In this document: one piece after another, positions 1-5,964 of the stretch
Position numbering within the stretch: the stretch's first letter is position 1
How the letters are laid out: each line of letters opens with the position of its first letter
Assembly (NCBI GenBank): GCA_020025235.1
Contig: JAHHSL010000044.1
Span: 1 to 14,738, forward strand
DNA length: 14,738 nucleotides
Reading direction: 5' to 3'
DNA from: Ruthenibacterium sp.
GTDB taxonomy: Bacteria; Bacillota; Clostridia; Oscillospirales; Ruminococcaceae
Program-made: the position numbers and the translations under genes
Notes under the pieces: model-generated
Told to the model about the DNA's origin: nothing
The model's database searches: none
Seen by the model: the letters and a program-made list of their open reading frames with translations, nothing else

Positions 1-78
1 GGCTTTCCAGCTTTCGGTTTGTATATATGCCAGATGAGCTTCGTCACCTGCCTGCACTTTTCTGATCATATAACCCAT
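1..78 (-). CDS. GNAT-family N-acetyltransferase, N-terminal fragment
   Basis: This is the 5' end of a gene that runs off the left edge of the window; only about 26 codons are visible. The translation begins MGYMIRKVQAGDEAHLAYIQ and continues TESWKA. That is the typical start of a GNAT acetyltransferase: a first beta strand with IRK, an acidic loop, then the alpha-1 helix reading IQxESWKA. GNAT enzymes transfer an acetyl group from acetyl-CoA to an amine; the substrate cannot be read from this fragment. I chose the ATG at 78 because a GGTGGTG purine stretch lies a few bases upstream. ATGs at 69 and 123 are in the same frame and could also serve. The gene lies about 50 bp downstream of the symporter gene on the same strand with no terminator between them, so the two are probably co-transcribed. 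Confidence 0.62.
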   Translation of the reverse strand, partial: MGYMIRKVQAGDEAHLAYIQTESWKA

Positions 79-127
79 ATTGACACCACCACTCTGTAAA
101 CTCTGATCGATCGCTTTGCGCATAGCA

Positions 128-1666
128 TCAGGTAAGGCTGTTCCGGTAAGCGTCAAATCCGCGGGCAACTTCCTCCTCGGGTTCGGCGGTCAGCAGCGAT
201 ACGGCAACAACCAGGATGCAGTTGAACAGGAATGCGGGAAGCAGTTCATAGATCGCAAAGCTGCCGCCCAGAGGACGGATCAGAAATTTCCACACAAAAA
301 CCATGACGCCGCCGCCCAAAAGACCTGCGGTGATGCCCTGATGATTGCTGCGCTTCCAGAACAGTGAAAACAGGATCGCAGGCCCGAAGGTGGCGCCGAA
401 GCCCGCCCATGCGAACGAGACAATGGCGAAAATGCTGCTTTCTGGATTCGATGCAAGGAAAACGGCGATCACTGCAATGGAAATGACGCTCAGGCGCGCC
501 ATAAGCATGGTCTGCTTTTGCGAAAGGCGGATGCCGAACACGTCGCGCAGAAGGTTTTCCGAAAAAGCGGAAGAAGCAGCAAGCAGCTGGGAATCTGCGG
601 TGGACATTGTAGCGGCAAGGATGCCTGCAAGGATCATGCCTGCAACAATGGCAGAAAACGCACCATTTGATGCCAGCAGATCGGCGATGCGGATGATGAC
701 GGTTTCGGATTCTGCCCCTGTCAGCGGCTGGATTTTTCCGGCAGCCGAAACAGCATGACCGATCACGCCGATGAAAACGGCAATGCCCATGGAAATAACG
801 ACCCAGACCGAGGCGATGCGGCGGGAGAGCTTCAGCTCTTTTTCACTGCGGATTGCCATAAAGCGGACAAGGATGTGCGGCATGCCAAGGTAGCCAAGCC
901 CCCATGCAATCATGGAAAGGATATTCATAAAATCATAAGGAGCAGCGGCGTTTTTGTCAGGGCTGTAGCTTTGCACAAGGCTCAGATAGCCTGGCAGTGC
1001 TTTTGCGTTTTCGGCAACGGCGGCAAAACCGCCCGCCTGATGAATACCGAAGCCCGTAATGACGACCAGTGCCGTCGACATGATAATGGACTGGATCAGA
1101 TCCATGGTTGCAACAGCGGAAAAGCCGCCGACCGATGTGTAGCTGATGATGACGATCGCGCCGATGATGACGGCAAGCATGTAGTTCCAGCCGAACAGGC
1201 TGTGAAAAAGCTTGCCGATTGCGGCAAGACCGGATGCAACATAGGGAACAAAGAACACCAGGATAATCAGCGAAGAAAGGCACATGATGACAGGGCGCTT
1301 TTCCGCATAGCGCTTAGAGATGAACGACGGGATCGTAATGGCGTCCAACTGAACGCTGTAAAGACGGATGCGCTTTGAAATCAGCAGAAAGTTCAGATAA
1401 GTGCCGAGCGCAAGCCCGATCGCCGTCCAGCTGGCGTCTGCAAGCCCGGTAAGATAGGCAAGGCCGGGCAGCCCCATTAACAGCCACGAGGACATATCGC
1501 TTGCTTCGGCGCTCATCGCCGTGACAAGCGGCCCCATGTTCCGTCCGCCCAGATAGAATCCTTCAGAATTGCGCTTGGAACGGCGTCCGATTGCCACACC
1601 CACAAAAATGGTGAAGCAAAGATACAAAAGGATCACGGCGGTTAAAATGATTTGAGTATGGTTCAT
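128..1666 (-). CDS. putP: Sodium/proline symporter (SSS family, PutP-like)
   Basis: A 512-residue multi-pass membrane protein of the sodium:solute symporter family, which couples sodium entry to L-proline uptake. The length matches E. coli PutP (about 500 aa). PutP hallmarks are visible. FYLGGRNMGPLVTAMSAEAS at residues 37-56 is followed by DMSSWLLMGLPG (Asp57 corresponds to the essential sodium-site Asp55 of E. coli). The late motif GILAATMSTADSQLLAASSA carries the Ser-Thr pair of the second sodium-binding helix. About 13 hydrophobic segments follow one another across the protein. The ATG at 1666 is preferred over the in-frame ATG at 1687 because AAGGAG lies ten bases upstream of it, and the mature protein then begins MNHTQIILTAVILLYL, directly in TM1. 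The gene has its own promoter and ends just before a GNAT gene. Close SSS relatives transport other solutes, so proline specificity is likely but not proven. Confidence 0.93.
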   Translation of the reverse strand: MNHTQIILTAVILLYLCFTIFVGVAIGRRSKRNSEGFYLGGRNMGPLVTAMSAEASDMSSWLLMGLPGLAYLTGLADASWTAIGLALGTYLNFLLISKRIRLYSVQLDAITIPSFISKRYAEKRPVIMCLSSLIILVFFVPYVASGLAAIGKLFHSLFGWNYMLAVIIGAIVIISYTSVGGFSAVATMDLIQSIIMSTALVVITGFGIHQAGGFAAVAENAKALPGYLSLVQSYSPDKNAAAPYDFMNILSMIAWGLGYLGMPHILVRFMAIRSEKELKLSRRIASVWVVISMGIAVFIGVIGHAVSAAGKIQPLTGAESETVIIRIADLLASNGAFSAIVAGMILAGILAATMSTADSQLLAASSAFSENLLRDVFGIRLSQKQTMLMARLSVISIAVIAVFLASNPESSIFAIVSFAWAGFGATFGPAILFSLFWKRSNHQGITAGLLGGGVMVFVWKFLIRPLGGSFAIYELLPAFLFNCILVVAVSLLTAEPEEEVARGFDAYRNSLT

Positions 1667-1764
1667 GACAACTCCACTCCTTTTCATGGCGCCGAAAAAA
1701 GGAAAAACGCCGCGAAGAGGAGTGGTTCGTGTGTCTTTGATTTGTCCGGTGCCGGAATATGTGT
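1667..1764 (-). promoter_or_regulatory. putP 5' leader with hairpin that can pair the ribosome binding site
   Basis: The predicted transcript start is near 1764. On the mRNA strand, CCACTCCT (1725-1718) is exactly complementary to AGGAGTGG (1681-1674), and the latter contains most of the Shine-Dalgarno sequence AAGGAG (1682-1677). Inside this 8-bp stem there is a second helix, GGCG (1711-1708) with CGCC (1691-1688), separated from the first by a symmetric 6+6 nt internal loop. When folded, the ribosome binding site would be masked. Pairing was found by eye and no energy was calculated. Confidence 0.4.
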
Positions 1765-1770
1765 TTTTCC

Positions 1771-1799
1771 ATTATAACGAAAACGCGGCAGCAAAGCAA
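1771..1799 (-). promoter_or_regulatory. putP promoter (sigma-A type)
   Basis: Read on the minus strand, TTGCTT (1799-1794) is followed after exactly 17 bases by TATAAT (1776-1771), a perfect -10 box. It points at putP and places the start of transcription near 1764, giving a leader of about 98 nt. No competing promoter of this quality is seen closer to the gene. Confidence 0.75.
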
Positions 1800-2051
1800 G
1801 TAAAAATGCTATATAAATGCATAAAAAATCAAAAATCCTGCAATATTTTACCGAAATTGCAGAAGTGTATGCGGCAAACGGACAGAACGCGCCGAAATAT
1901 GCAGAAAAAAGCTTTTAGGCCGCAAAAATCGCTGAAACTTGGGAACCGCACTGTACGGTATTGACGGTAAAACAACGGCGGGGGGCGGAGGGAATAGAAA
2001 GAAAATGCATCACCGTGCGGCAGAACGATTGAAAAAGCAGGATAAAAAGGA
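1800..2051. other. Intergenic region between two divergent transcription units
   Basis: About 250 bp between the putP and ybaK-operon promoters with no convincing gene. It contains an AT-rich stretch (1801-1860) with a 7-11-7 inverted repeat, CTGCAAT (1838-1844) and ATTGCAG (1856-1862). This sits 40-60 bp upstream of the putP -35 box and is a possible regulator site. The remainder (1870-2050) has a G-rich run near 1976-1990 and nothing else I can interpret. Open frames here lack ribosome binding sites. Confidence 0.5.
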
Positions 2052-2080
2052 TTGACAATAGTCCGAAACAGGACTATACT
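2052..2080 (+). promoter_or_regulatory. Promoter of the ybaK-nitroreductase-marR operon
   Basis: A consensus -35 box TTGACA (2052-2057) and a -10 box TATACT (2075-2080) are separated by exactly 17 bases. Transcription would start near 2087. The whole spacer and the -10 box are covered by an inverted repeat (separate entry), which makes a strong but repressible promoter. Confidence 0.88.
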
Positions 2081-2106
2081 ACCAATAGTCTTATTTCGGA
2101 CTATTG
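2056..2106. promoter_or_regulatory. Nested double operator, probably bound by the MarR protein of the operon
   Basis: Two inverted repeats built from the half-site ATAGTC lie on the promoter. Repeat 1 pairs ATAGTCC (2058-2064) with GGACTAT (2071-2077) across a 6-bp spacer, between and over the -35/-10 boxes. Repeat 2 pairs CAATAGTC (2083-2090) with GACTATTG (2099-2106) across an 8-bp spacer, over the transcription start. The outer arms also form a perfect 13-bp inverted repeat, CAATAGTCCGAAA (2056-2068) against TTTCGGACTATTG (2094-2106). Centres are 27 bp apart. Such placement fits autorepression by the MarR regulator encoded third in the operon; that assignment is inference. Confidence 0.75.
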
Positions 2107-2145
2107 TTTTCATCAACATTCTGGAAGATCAGGGGAGGAATTACA

Positions 2146-2616
2146 ATGGCAGTAAAGACAAATGCAATGAGGATTCTGGATCGGGAAAAGTTTGAATATA
2201 CCATTCGGGAATATCCGCTGAACGGCCCGGTTGCGGCAGTGGATGTGGCGCAATACTTCGGGCAGCCTGCAAACCGGCTGTTCAAAACACTTGTCACCAC
2301 CGATAACAGCGGCGGGTACTATGTATTCTGCCTGCCGGGGGATCACGAGCTTGATCTTAAAAAAGGCGCCGCCGTTGTGGGCGCAAAGAAAATCGAAATG
2401 CTCAAGCAGAAGGATCTGCAAAAGCTCACCGGCTATGTGCACGGCGGCTGTTCGCCGATCGGTATGAAAAAGCTGTTCCCCACCGTGGTGGATACCAGCG
2501 CGCTTCAGTGGGATACCGTTTATGTATCCGGCGGCAAGATCGGTCTGCAGATCGAAATTGATCCGCGCATTCTGGAACCGTCCGTCGCGGCAAAATTTGC
2601 CGATATCACAAAATAA
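2146..2616 (+). CDS. ybaK: Cys-tRNA(Pro)/Cys-tRNA(Cys) deacylase, YbaK/EbsC family
   Basis: A 156-residue single-domain protein of the YbaK branch of the aminoacyl-tRNA editing superfamily (related to the ProRS INS domain). Members hydrolyse Cys-tRNA(Pro) formed by mistake by prolyl-tRNA synthetase, protecting proline codons. Family features seen are the N-terminal KTNAMRILD, the FKTLV segment with the conserved lysine at residue 47, the VFCLPGDHELDLKKGA block, and the C-terminal half GYVHGGCSPIGMKK followed by YVSGGKIGLQIEIDP. Length is normal for the family. The ATG at 2146 is chosen because AGGGGAGGAA ends six bases upstream; a longer in-frame start at 2104 overlaps the operator and has no ribosome site. 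It is the first gene of a three-gene operon with a nitroreductase and a MarR regulator. Confidence 0.93.
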   Translation: MAVKTNAMRILDREKFEYTIREYPLNGPVAAVDVAQYFGQPANRLFKTLVTTDNSGGYYVFCLPGDHELDLKKGAAVVGAKKIEMLKQKDLQKLTGYVHGGCSPIGMKKLFPTVVDTSALQWDTVYVSGGKIGLQIEIDPRILEPSVAAKFADITK

Positions 2617-2657
2617 GCGCCGGAGCAAAACCGGCCCGAAAGAAAGGAAGCAAAGAG

Positions 2658-3170
2658 ATGAATTTCAGTGAACTTGCAGAAAAACGGTATTCCTGCCGGA
2701 AATTTTCCGATCAAAAGGTGGACAGCGCTCTGCTTGACAAAATCGTGGAAACCGCAATAAAAGCGCCGACAGCTGTCAACCGGCAGGCGTACAAGATTTT
2801 CCGGTTCGATTCCGAACAGGCAAAGGAAAAGCTCCGCTCGGTAACGCGCTTCAGCTTCGGTGCAGATGCGTTCCTTGCCGTGGGCTATAAAGCGCAGGAC
2901 GCTTGGGTGCGCAAATTCGACGGAATGAATTTTGCGGCGGTGGATGCATCCATTGTTGCGACCCATATAATGATGGAAATCTGCGATCTCGGCCTTGGCA
3001 CGACATGGGTCGGGCATTTCGATGCACCGCGCCTGAAAGAGCTTTGCCCGGAAATGGAAGGCTATGAGATGATCGCGATTTTCCCGATCGGCTATGCGGC
3101 GGAAGATGATGTGCCCTCCGAACGTCATTTTGAACGCAAGGCAAAGGAAGAAATTCTGGAAGTGCTGTAA
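2658..3170 (+). CDS. Nitroreductase-family FMN oxidoreductase
   Basis: A 170-residue protein of the small nitroreductase family, cytosolic flavoproteins that use NAD(P)H to reduce nitro compounds, quinones or other oxidised substrates and usually act as homodimers. The N-terminal KRYSCRKFSDQKV (9-21) is the FMN-phosphate-binding RxSxRxF motif. KAPTAVNRQAYKIF (35-48) corresponds to the APSxxNxQPW segment, and GLGTTWVG (112-119) to the GLGSCWIG segment. At 170 aa it belongs to the shorter, single-domain members. AGAAAGGAAG lies upstream of the ATG. The gene starts about 40 bp after the ybaK stop and is followed 53 bp later by marR. Control by a MarR regulator suggests induction by an oxidant, quinone or aromatic compound; the real substrate is unknown. 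Confidence 0.9.
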   Translation: MNFSELAEKRYSCRKFSDQKVDSALLDKIVETAIKAPTAVNRQAYKIFRFDSEQAKEKLRSVTRFSFGADAFLAVGYKAQDAWVRKFDGMNFAAVDASIVATHIMMEICDLGLGTTWVGHFDAPRLKELCPEMEGYEMIAIFPIGYAAEDDVPSERHFERKAKEEILEVL

Positions 3171-3223
3171 CCGCAGATGACAAAACTGATGTCTTTGCAT
3201 AATAAATTCAAAAGGACTTTATT

Positions 3224-3649
3224 ATGAATACAGAATTATCACGATTCAATAAGCTTGTAAAAAAGCAGGATGAAATCTATCACCGCTGCGCCAAAAAGGC
3301 GGGCGTCACCGATACGCAGTTCTGGGTGCTGTATGCGCTTTGCGAAAAGGAAAAAGGACTGTGCCAGAACACATTCTGCGAAAACTGGTGTTTTTCCAAG
3401 CAGACGGTTCATACGGCGGTGGCAAATTTGGAAAAGCAGGGGCTCGTCTGTCTTGTTTACGCAGAGGGTTCGCATAAGCAAAAGGATATTTTGCTGACAG
3501 ACGCGGGAAAGCAGTTCTGCGCACAGCACATCGAAAAGCTGGTGCAGGCAGAGCAGAGCGCCCTGCAAGCGCTGACGAAAGAGGAGCGCGATATGTTTTC
3601 CTCGATTCTGGAGCGTCTGATCCGGTGCATGGAAAACGAGCTTTTGTAA
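3224..3649 (+). CDS. MarR-family transcriptional regulator, cysteine-rich
   Basis: A 141-residue winged-helix protein with the MarR layout: an N-terminal dimerisation helix, TQFWVLYALCEKEKGLCQ (helices 2-3), the recognition helix region FSKQTVHTAVANLEKQGLV (57-75), a wing (76-92), then LTDAGKQF and C-terminal dimerisation helices. The usual DxR of the MarR wing is not obvious: the wing reads YAEGSHKQKDI. The protein has eight cysteines (residues 22, 40, 47, 52, 56, 76, 99, 135), high for its size, which is suggestive of thiol-based sensing as in OhrR-like MarR proteins. It is third in the operon and probably represses the operon promoter through the double inverted repeat there. An AAAGGA site precedes the ATG. 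Confidence 0.87.
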   Translation: MNTELSRFNKLVKKQDEIYHRCAKKAGVTDTQFWVLYALCEKEKGLCQNTFCENWCFSKQTVHTAVANLEKQGLVCLVYAEGSHKQKDILLTDAGKQFCAQHIEKLVQAEQSALQALTKEERDMFSSILERLIRCMENELL

Positions 3650-3723
3650 CGGCAGGGGGCGGCCGGCTCTTTTTCCCTGCGGCGCTGTGCCGGAAGGGAT
3701 ATCGTTTAACCGAAAAGTAAGAC

Positions 3724-3758
3724 AAAAGACCCGAAACCGGAAAGGCTTCGGGTCTTTT
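3724..3758 (+). terminator. Rho-independent terminator of the ybaK-marR operon
   Basis: AAAAGACCCGAA (3724-3735) pairs perfectly with TTCGGGTCTTTT (3747-3758), a 12-bp stem with an 11-nt loop. The A/T ends make it usable in either direction. It lies 75 bp after the marR stop. Confidence 0.85.
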
Positions 3759-3777
3759 GGTAAGCAAAAGCCGCAAC

Positions 3778-3794
3778 ATCAACCACTGGTTGAT
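3778..3794. promoter_or_regulatory. 17-bp perfect palindrome, candidate operator of the HTH-kinase operon
   Basis: ATCAACCACTGGTTGAT is a perfect palindrome with 8-bp arms around a central C. It lies 28 bp upstream of the -35 box of the HTH-kinase operon and 20 bp after the upstream terminator. XRE-type regulators bind as dimers to short palindromes, so the fused XRE domain encoded just downstream is the obvious candidate to bind it. That link is inference. Confidence 0.5.
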
Positions 3795-3822
3795 AAAGCG
3801 GTGCATATGGCGTGCAAATCCA

Positions 3823-3851
3823 TTGCAAAACATCGCCTGACGTGCTATATT
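3823..3851 (+). promoter_or_regulatory. Promoter of the HTH-kinase/murQ/oxidoreductase operon
   Basis: TTGCAA (3823-3828) and TATATT (3846-3851) are separated by exactly 17 bases, giving a start near 3858. This makes the in-frame ATG at 3866 too close to the transcript start and favours 3896 or 3923. The -35 box sits inside TGCAAAAC (3824-3831), which recurs at 3869-3876 and inverted at 3899-3906. Confidence 0.65.
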
Positions 3852-3922
3852 AAGCTTGAAATTGAATGTGCAAAACACAGGAAGAATCAAATGAAATGGT
3901 TTTGCACAGCGAGGCGGATTGG

Positions 3923-5077
3923 ATGTTTACGGCGAAAGAACTGGGAAACAATATACGGAATTACAGGATGAGACGCGGGCTTTCGCAGGGTGCGCTTGCA
4001 GAGCGGCTTTGCGTAACACCCCAGTCGGTATCGAAATGGGAGCGCGGCACTGCCGTGCCCAGTCTTGACAGCCTGTGTCTGCTGGCACAGACGCTGAATG
4101 TATCGGCGGATGCGCTGCTTGGAACACAGAACAGCACCGAACGCGTGATGATCGGAATTGATGGCGGCGGAACGAAAACGGAATTTGTGATGTTTACGGA
4201 AAGCTGGAAGATCCTCAAGCGTGTAGTGCTGGATTCCTGCAATCCGAACGCGATCGGCATTGAAGAAAGCGTCAGCGTGTTCTGCCGCGGGATCAATATG
4301 CTCACGGCGCAGAATCCCAATGTGTGCGGAATTTACATCGGGGCTTCCGGCTTCGGGCTTGGAAAAAGCGGCGAGCAGGTGCAGGCTCTTCTGGAAAAGC
4401 GGTATCCGGATATCAAAATCTGTTCGGGAAACGATATCCTGAACGTGATTGCATGCGCGACGGATGCCGACCGGTGCGTTGCCGTGATCTGCGGCACCGG
4501 TTCGATCGTTTTTGCAAAGGAAGGCGAAAAGCTGACGCGCCTGACAGGCTGGGGCTATCTGCTGAGCAAGCTCGGCAGCGGGTTCGATATCGGGCGGGAC
4601 GTATTGTATGCAGCACTGCAGGATGCCGAAGGGCTTGGCAGCGCCACAAGCCTGACGCAGGCCGTGGAGCATAAGCTGGGCTGTACGGTGGCAGATGCGA
4701 TTATGGATATCTATTCACACGACCAATCGTACATTGCATCGTTTGCACCGCTGGCGGTGGAAGCCTACGATGCAGGGGATGCCGTTGCGAAAGAGATCCT
4801 GTGTGCGAATGCAGATCGTCTGGCTGAAGTGATCAACCACGCGGCGCAGACATATGACTGCGGAAAGATTGTGGTGCTTTCTGGCGGCATGTTTACTTCG
4901 GCACGCTGTTTTACAGCACTGGTGCAGGAGCGGATTCGCCCGGAACTGGAAATGATCGTCCCGCAGAACCCGCAGGTATACGGTGCATGCCTTTTGTGTG
5001 CGCGCATGTGCGGGGCGGAAACGGAACACGCGAGTGAAAAATTCTGGAAGCAATATCAGAAACTGATTCAGAAATAA
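3923..5077 (+). CDS. XRE HTH regulator fused to BadF/MurK-type N-acetyl amino-sugar kinase
   Basis: A 384-residue fusion. Residues 5-66 are a complete XRE helix-turn-helix domain: RMRRGLSQGALAERLCVTPQ, then SVSKWERG as recognition helix (36-42), then PSLDSLCLLAQTLNVSADALL. Residues 76-384 are an ASKHA-fold kinase of the BadF/N-acetylglucosamine-kinase type: IGIDGGGTKTEF (phosphate 1, 78-88), GASGFG (140-145), SGNDI with the likely catalytic Asp171, CGTGS (190-194), GWGYLLSKLGSGFDIGRD (209-226) and LSGGMF (319-324, adenosine site). The nearest characterised activity is MurK of Clostridium acetobutylicum, a cytosolic kinase for MurNAc and GlcNAc; the next gene being murQ supports this. The start is uncertain: ATG 3923 has GAGG eight bases upstream and begins right at the HTH; 3896 has AGGAAG 11 bases upstream; 3866 is nearly at the transcript start. 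It probably both phosphorylates and senses the sugar. Confidence 0.88.
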   Translation: MFTAKELGNNIRNYRMRRGLSQGALAERLCVTPQSVSKWERGTAVPSLDSLCLLAQTLNVSADALLGTQNSTERVMIGIDGGGTKTEFVMFTESWKILKRVVLDSCNPNAIGIEESVSVFCRGINMLTAQNPNVCGIYIGASGFGLGKSGEQVQALLEKRYPDIKICSGNDILNVIACATDADRCVAVICGTGSIVFAKEGEKLTRLTGWGYLLSKLGSGFDIGRDVLYAALQDAEGLGSATSLTQAVEHKLGCTVADAIMDIYSHDQSYIASFAPLAVEAYDAGDAVAKEILCANADRLAEVINHAAQTYDCGKIVVLSGGMFTSARCFTALVQERIRPELEMIVPQNPQVYGACLLCARMCGAETEHASEKFWKQYQKLIQK

Positions 5078-5095
5078 AAGGAAGAGGGAATCCTT

Positions 5096-5902
5096 ATGCT
5101 GAAAACGGAAATGAGAAACGAACGCACGATGCACATTGATCAGATGAGCACGGCGGAAATGCTGAAAATCATCAGCGATGAAAACTTCAATGCAGTCAAA
5201 GCCGTGGAAGCGGCACTCGATCCGATCGGACAGGCGGTCGATGCGATCAGCGCGGCATTTGCAAACGGCGGGCGGCTGTTTTATCTGGGCGCCGGCACAT
5301 CGGGTCGTCTGGGTGTGCTGGATGCTGCGGAATGTCCGCCCACATTCGGTGTATCCACGGAAAAGGTCGTGGGGCTTCTGGCAGGCGGCGCCACCGCAAT
5401 GGAAGTGGGGCAGGAGGATTTTGAAGACAGCCGGGAAGCACCGGTCAATGATCTGAAAGCGCATAACCTGACAAAAGACGATATCGTGGTGGGCATCAGC
5501 GCAGCAGGCGGCGCAGCCTATGTGGTAAGCGGAATGGAGTACGCCCGGAAGATCGGATGCGTCACGATCGGCCTGACCTCGAATCCGGATACAGCCGTCA
5601 ACCGTGCCGCCGATATTTCGATCGTAACGGATACCGGCGCAGAGGTCATCACAGGCTCCACCCGCATGAAAGCAGGCACGGCGCAGAAGCTTGTGCTGAA
5701 TATGCTTTCCACCTGTGCGATGATCAAAAGCGGATACGTTTATGAAAATCTTATGGTCAACCTGCAGCCGAGCAACGTGAAGCTGCGGGACCGCATGGTC
5801 CGCATTGTGTGCGACATCAAAAATGTGGATCATGCATGTGCGGAACAGCTGCTGGAAAATGCAGACTGGAGCATCCGCAAAGCGGTTTCCGAAAACGAAT
5901 GA
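5096..5902 (+). CDS. murQ: N-acetylmuramic acid 6-phosphate etherase-like protein, divergent and C-terminally short
   Basis: MurQ cleaves the D-lactyl ether of MurNAc-6-phosphate to give GlcNAc-6-phosphate and D-lactate in the cytosol. This 268-residue protein aligns with MurQ from the start: NERTMHIDQMSTAEMLKIIS, the SIS-domain YLGAGTSGRLGVLDAAECPP (63-82), EDFEDSRE (107-114) and GAEVITGSTRMKAGTAQKLV (181-200). Glu79 and Glu110 correspond to the catalytic Glu83 and Glu114 of E. coli MurQ. Two oddities stand out. The second phosphosugar loop, ASGRTPY in E. coli, reads AAGGAAY here (136-142), losing the Ser, Arg and Thr. The protein also ends about 30 residues early, without the C-terminal helical lid. 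It begins 18 bp after the kinase stop, behind GGAAGAGGG, so it is in the same operon. The family is certain; the exact substrate is less so. Confidence 0.88.
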   Translation: MLKTEMRNERTMHIDQMSTAEMLKIISDENFNAVKAVEAALDPIGQAVDAISAAFANGGRLFYLGAGTSGRLGVLDAAECPPTFGVSTEKVVGLLAGGATAMEVGQEDFEDSREAPVNDLKAHNLTKDDIVVGISAAGGAAYVVSGMEYARKIGCVTIGLTSNPDTAVNRAADISIVTDTGAEVITGSTRMKAGTAQKLVLNMLSTCAMIKSGYVYENLMVNLQPSNVKLRDRMVRIVCDIKNVDHACAEQLLENADWSIRKAVSENE

Positions 5903-5964
5903 ACAGTTCTGAGGCAGAAAGCGGGAAATTTCGGCGTCTGCCGTTTGTATAAGGATAAGGTAGA

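Noticed and set aside
3653..3690. GCAGGG/CCCTGC hairpin just after the marR stop as the operon terminator
   Set aside because: The stem is only 6 bp with the T-run inside the loop. The 12-bp hairpin at 3724-3758 is far better.
3891..3971. 26-codon frame with a well-placed AGGAAG, overlapping the kinase start out of frame
   Set aside because: The AGGAAG is six bases from this ATG, but the product (MKWFCTARRIGCLRRK...) has no recognisable feature. It could be a regulatory leader peptide, but nothing beyond spacing supports it.
5903..5964. Possible frameshift that would restore the missing MurQ C-terminus
   Set aside because: The other two frames after the stop give at most about 16 residues (MNSSEAESGKFRRLPFV type) that do not resemble the MurQ lid, and only 62 bp are available. 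The short form seems genuine.
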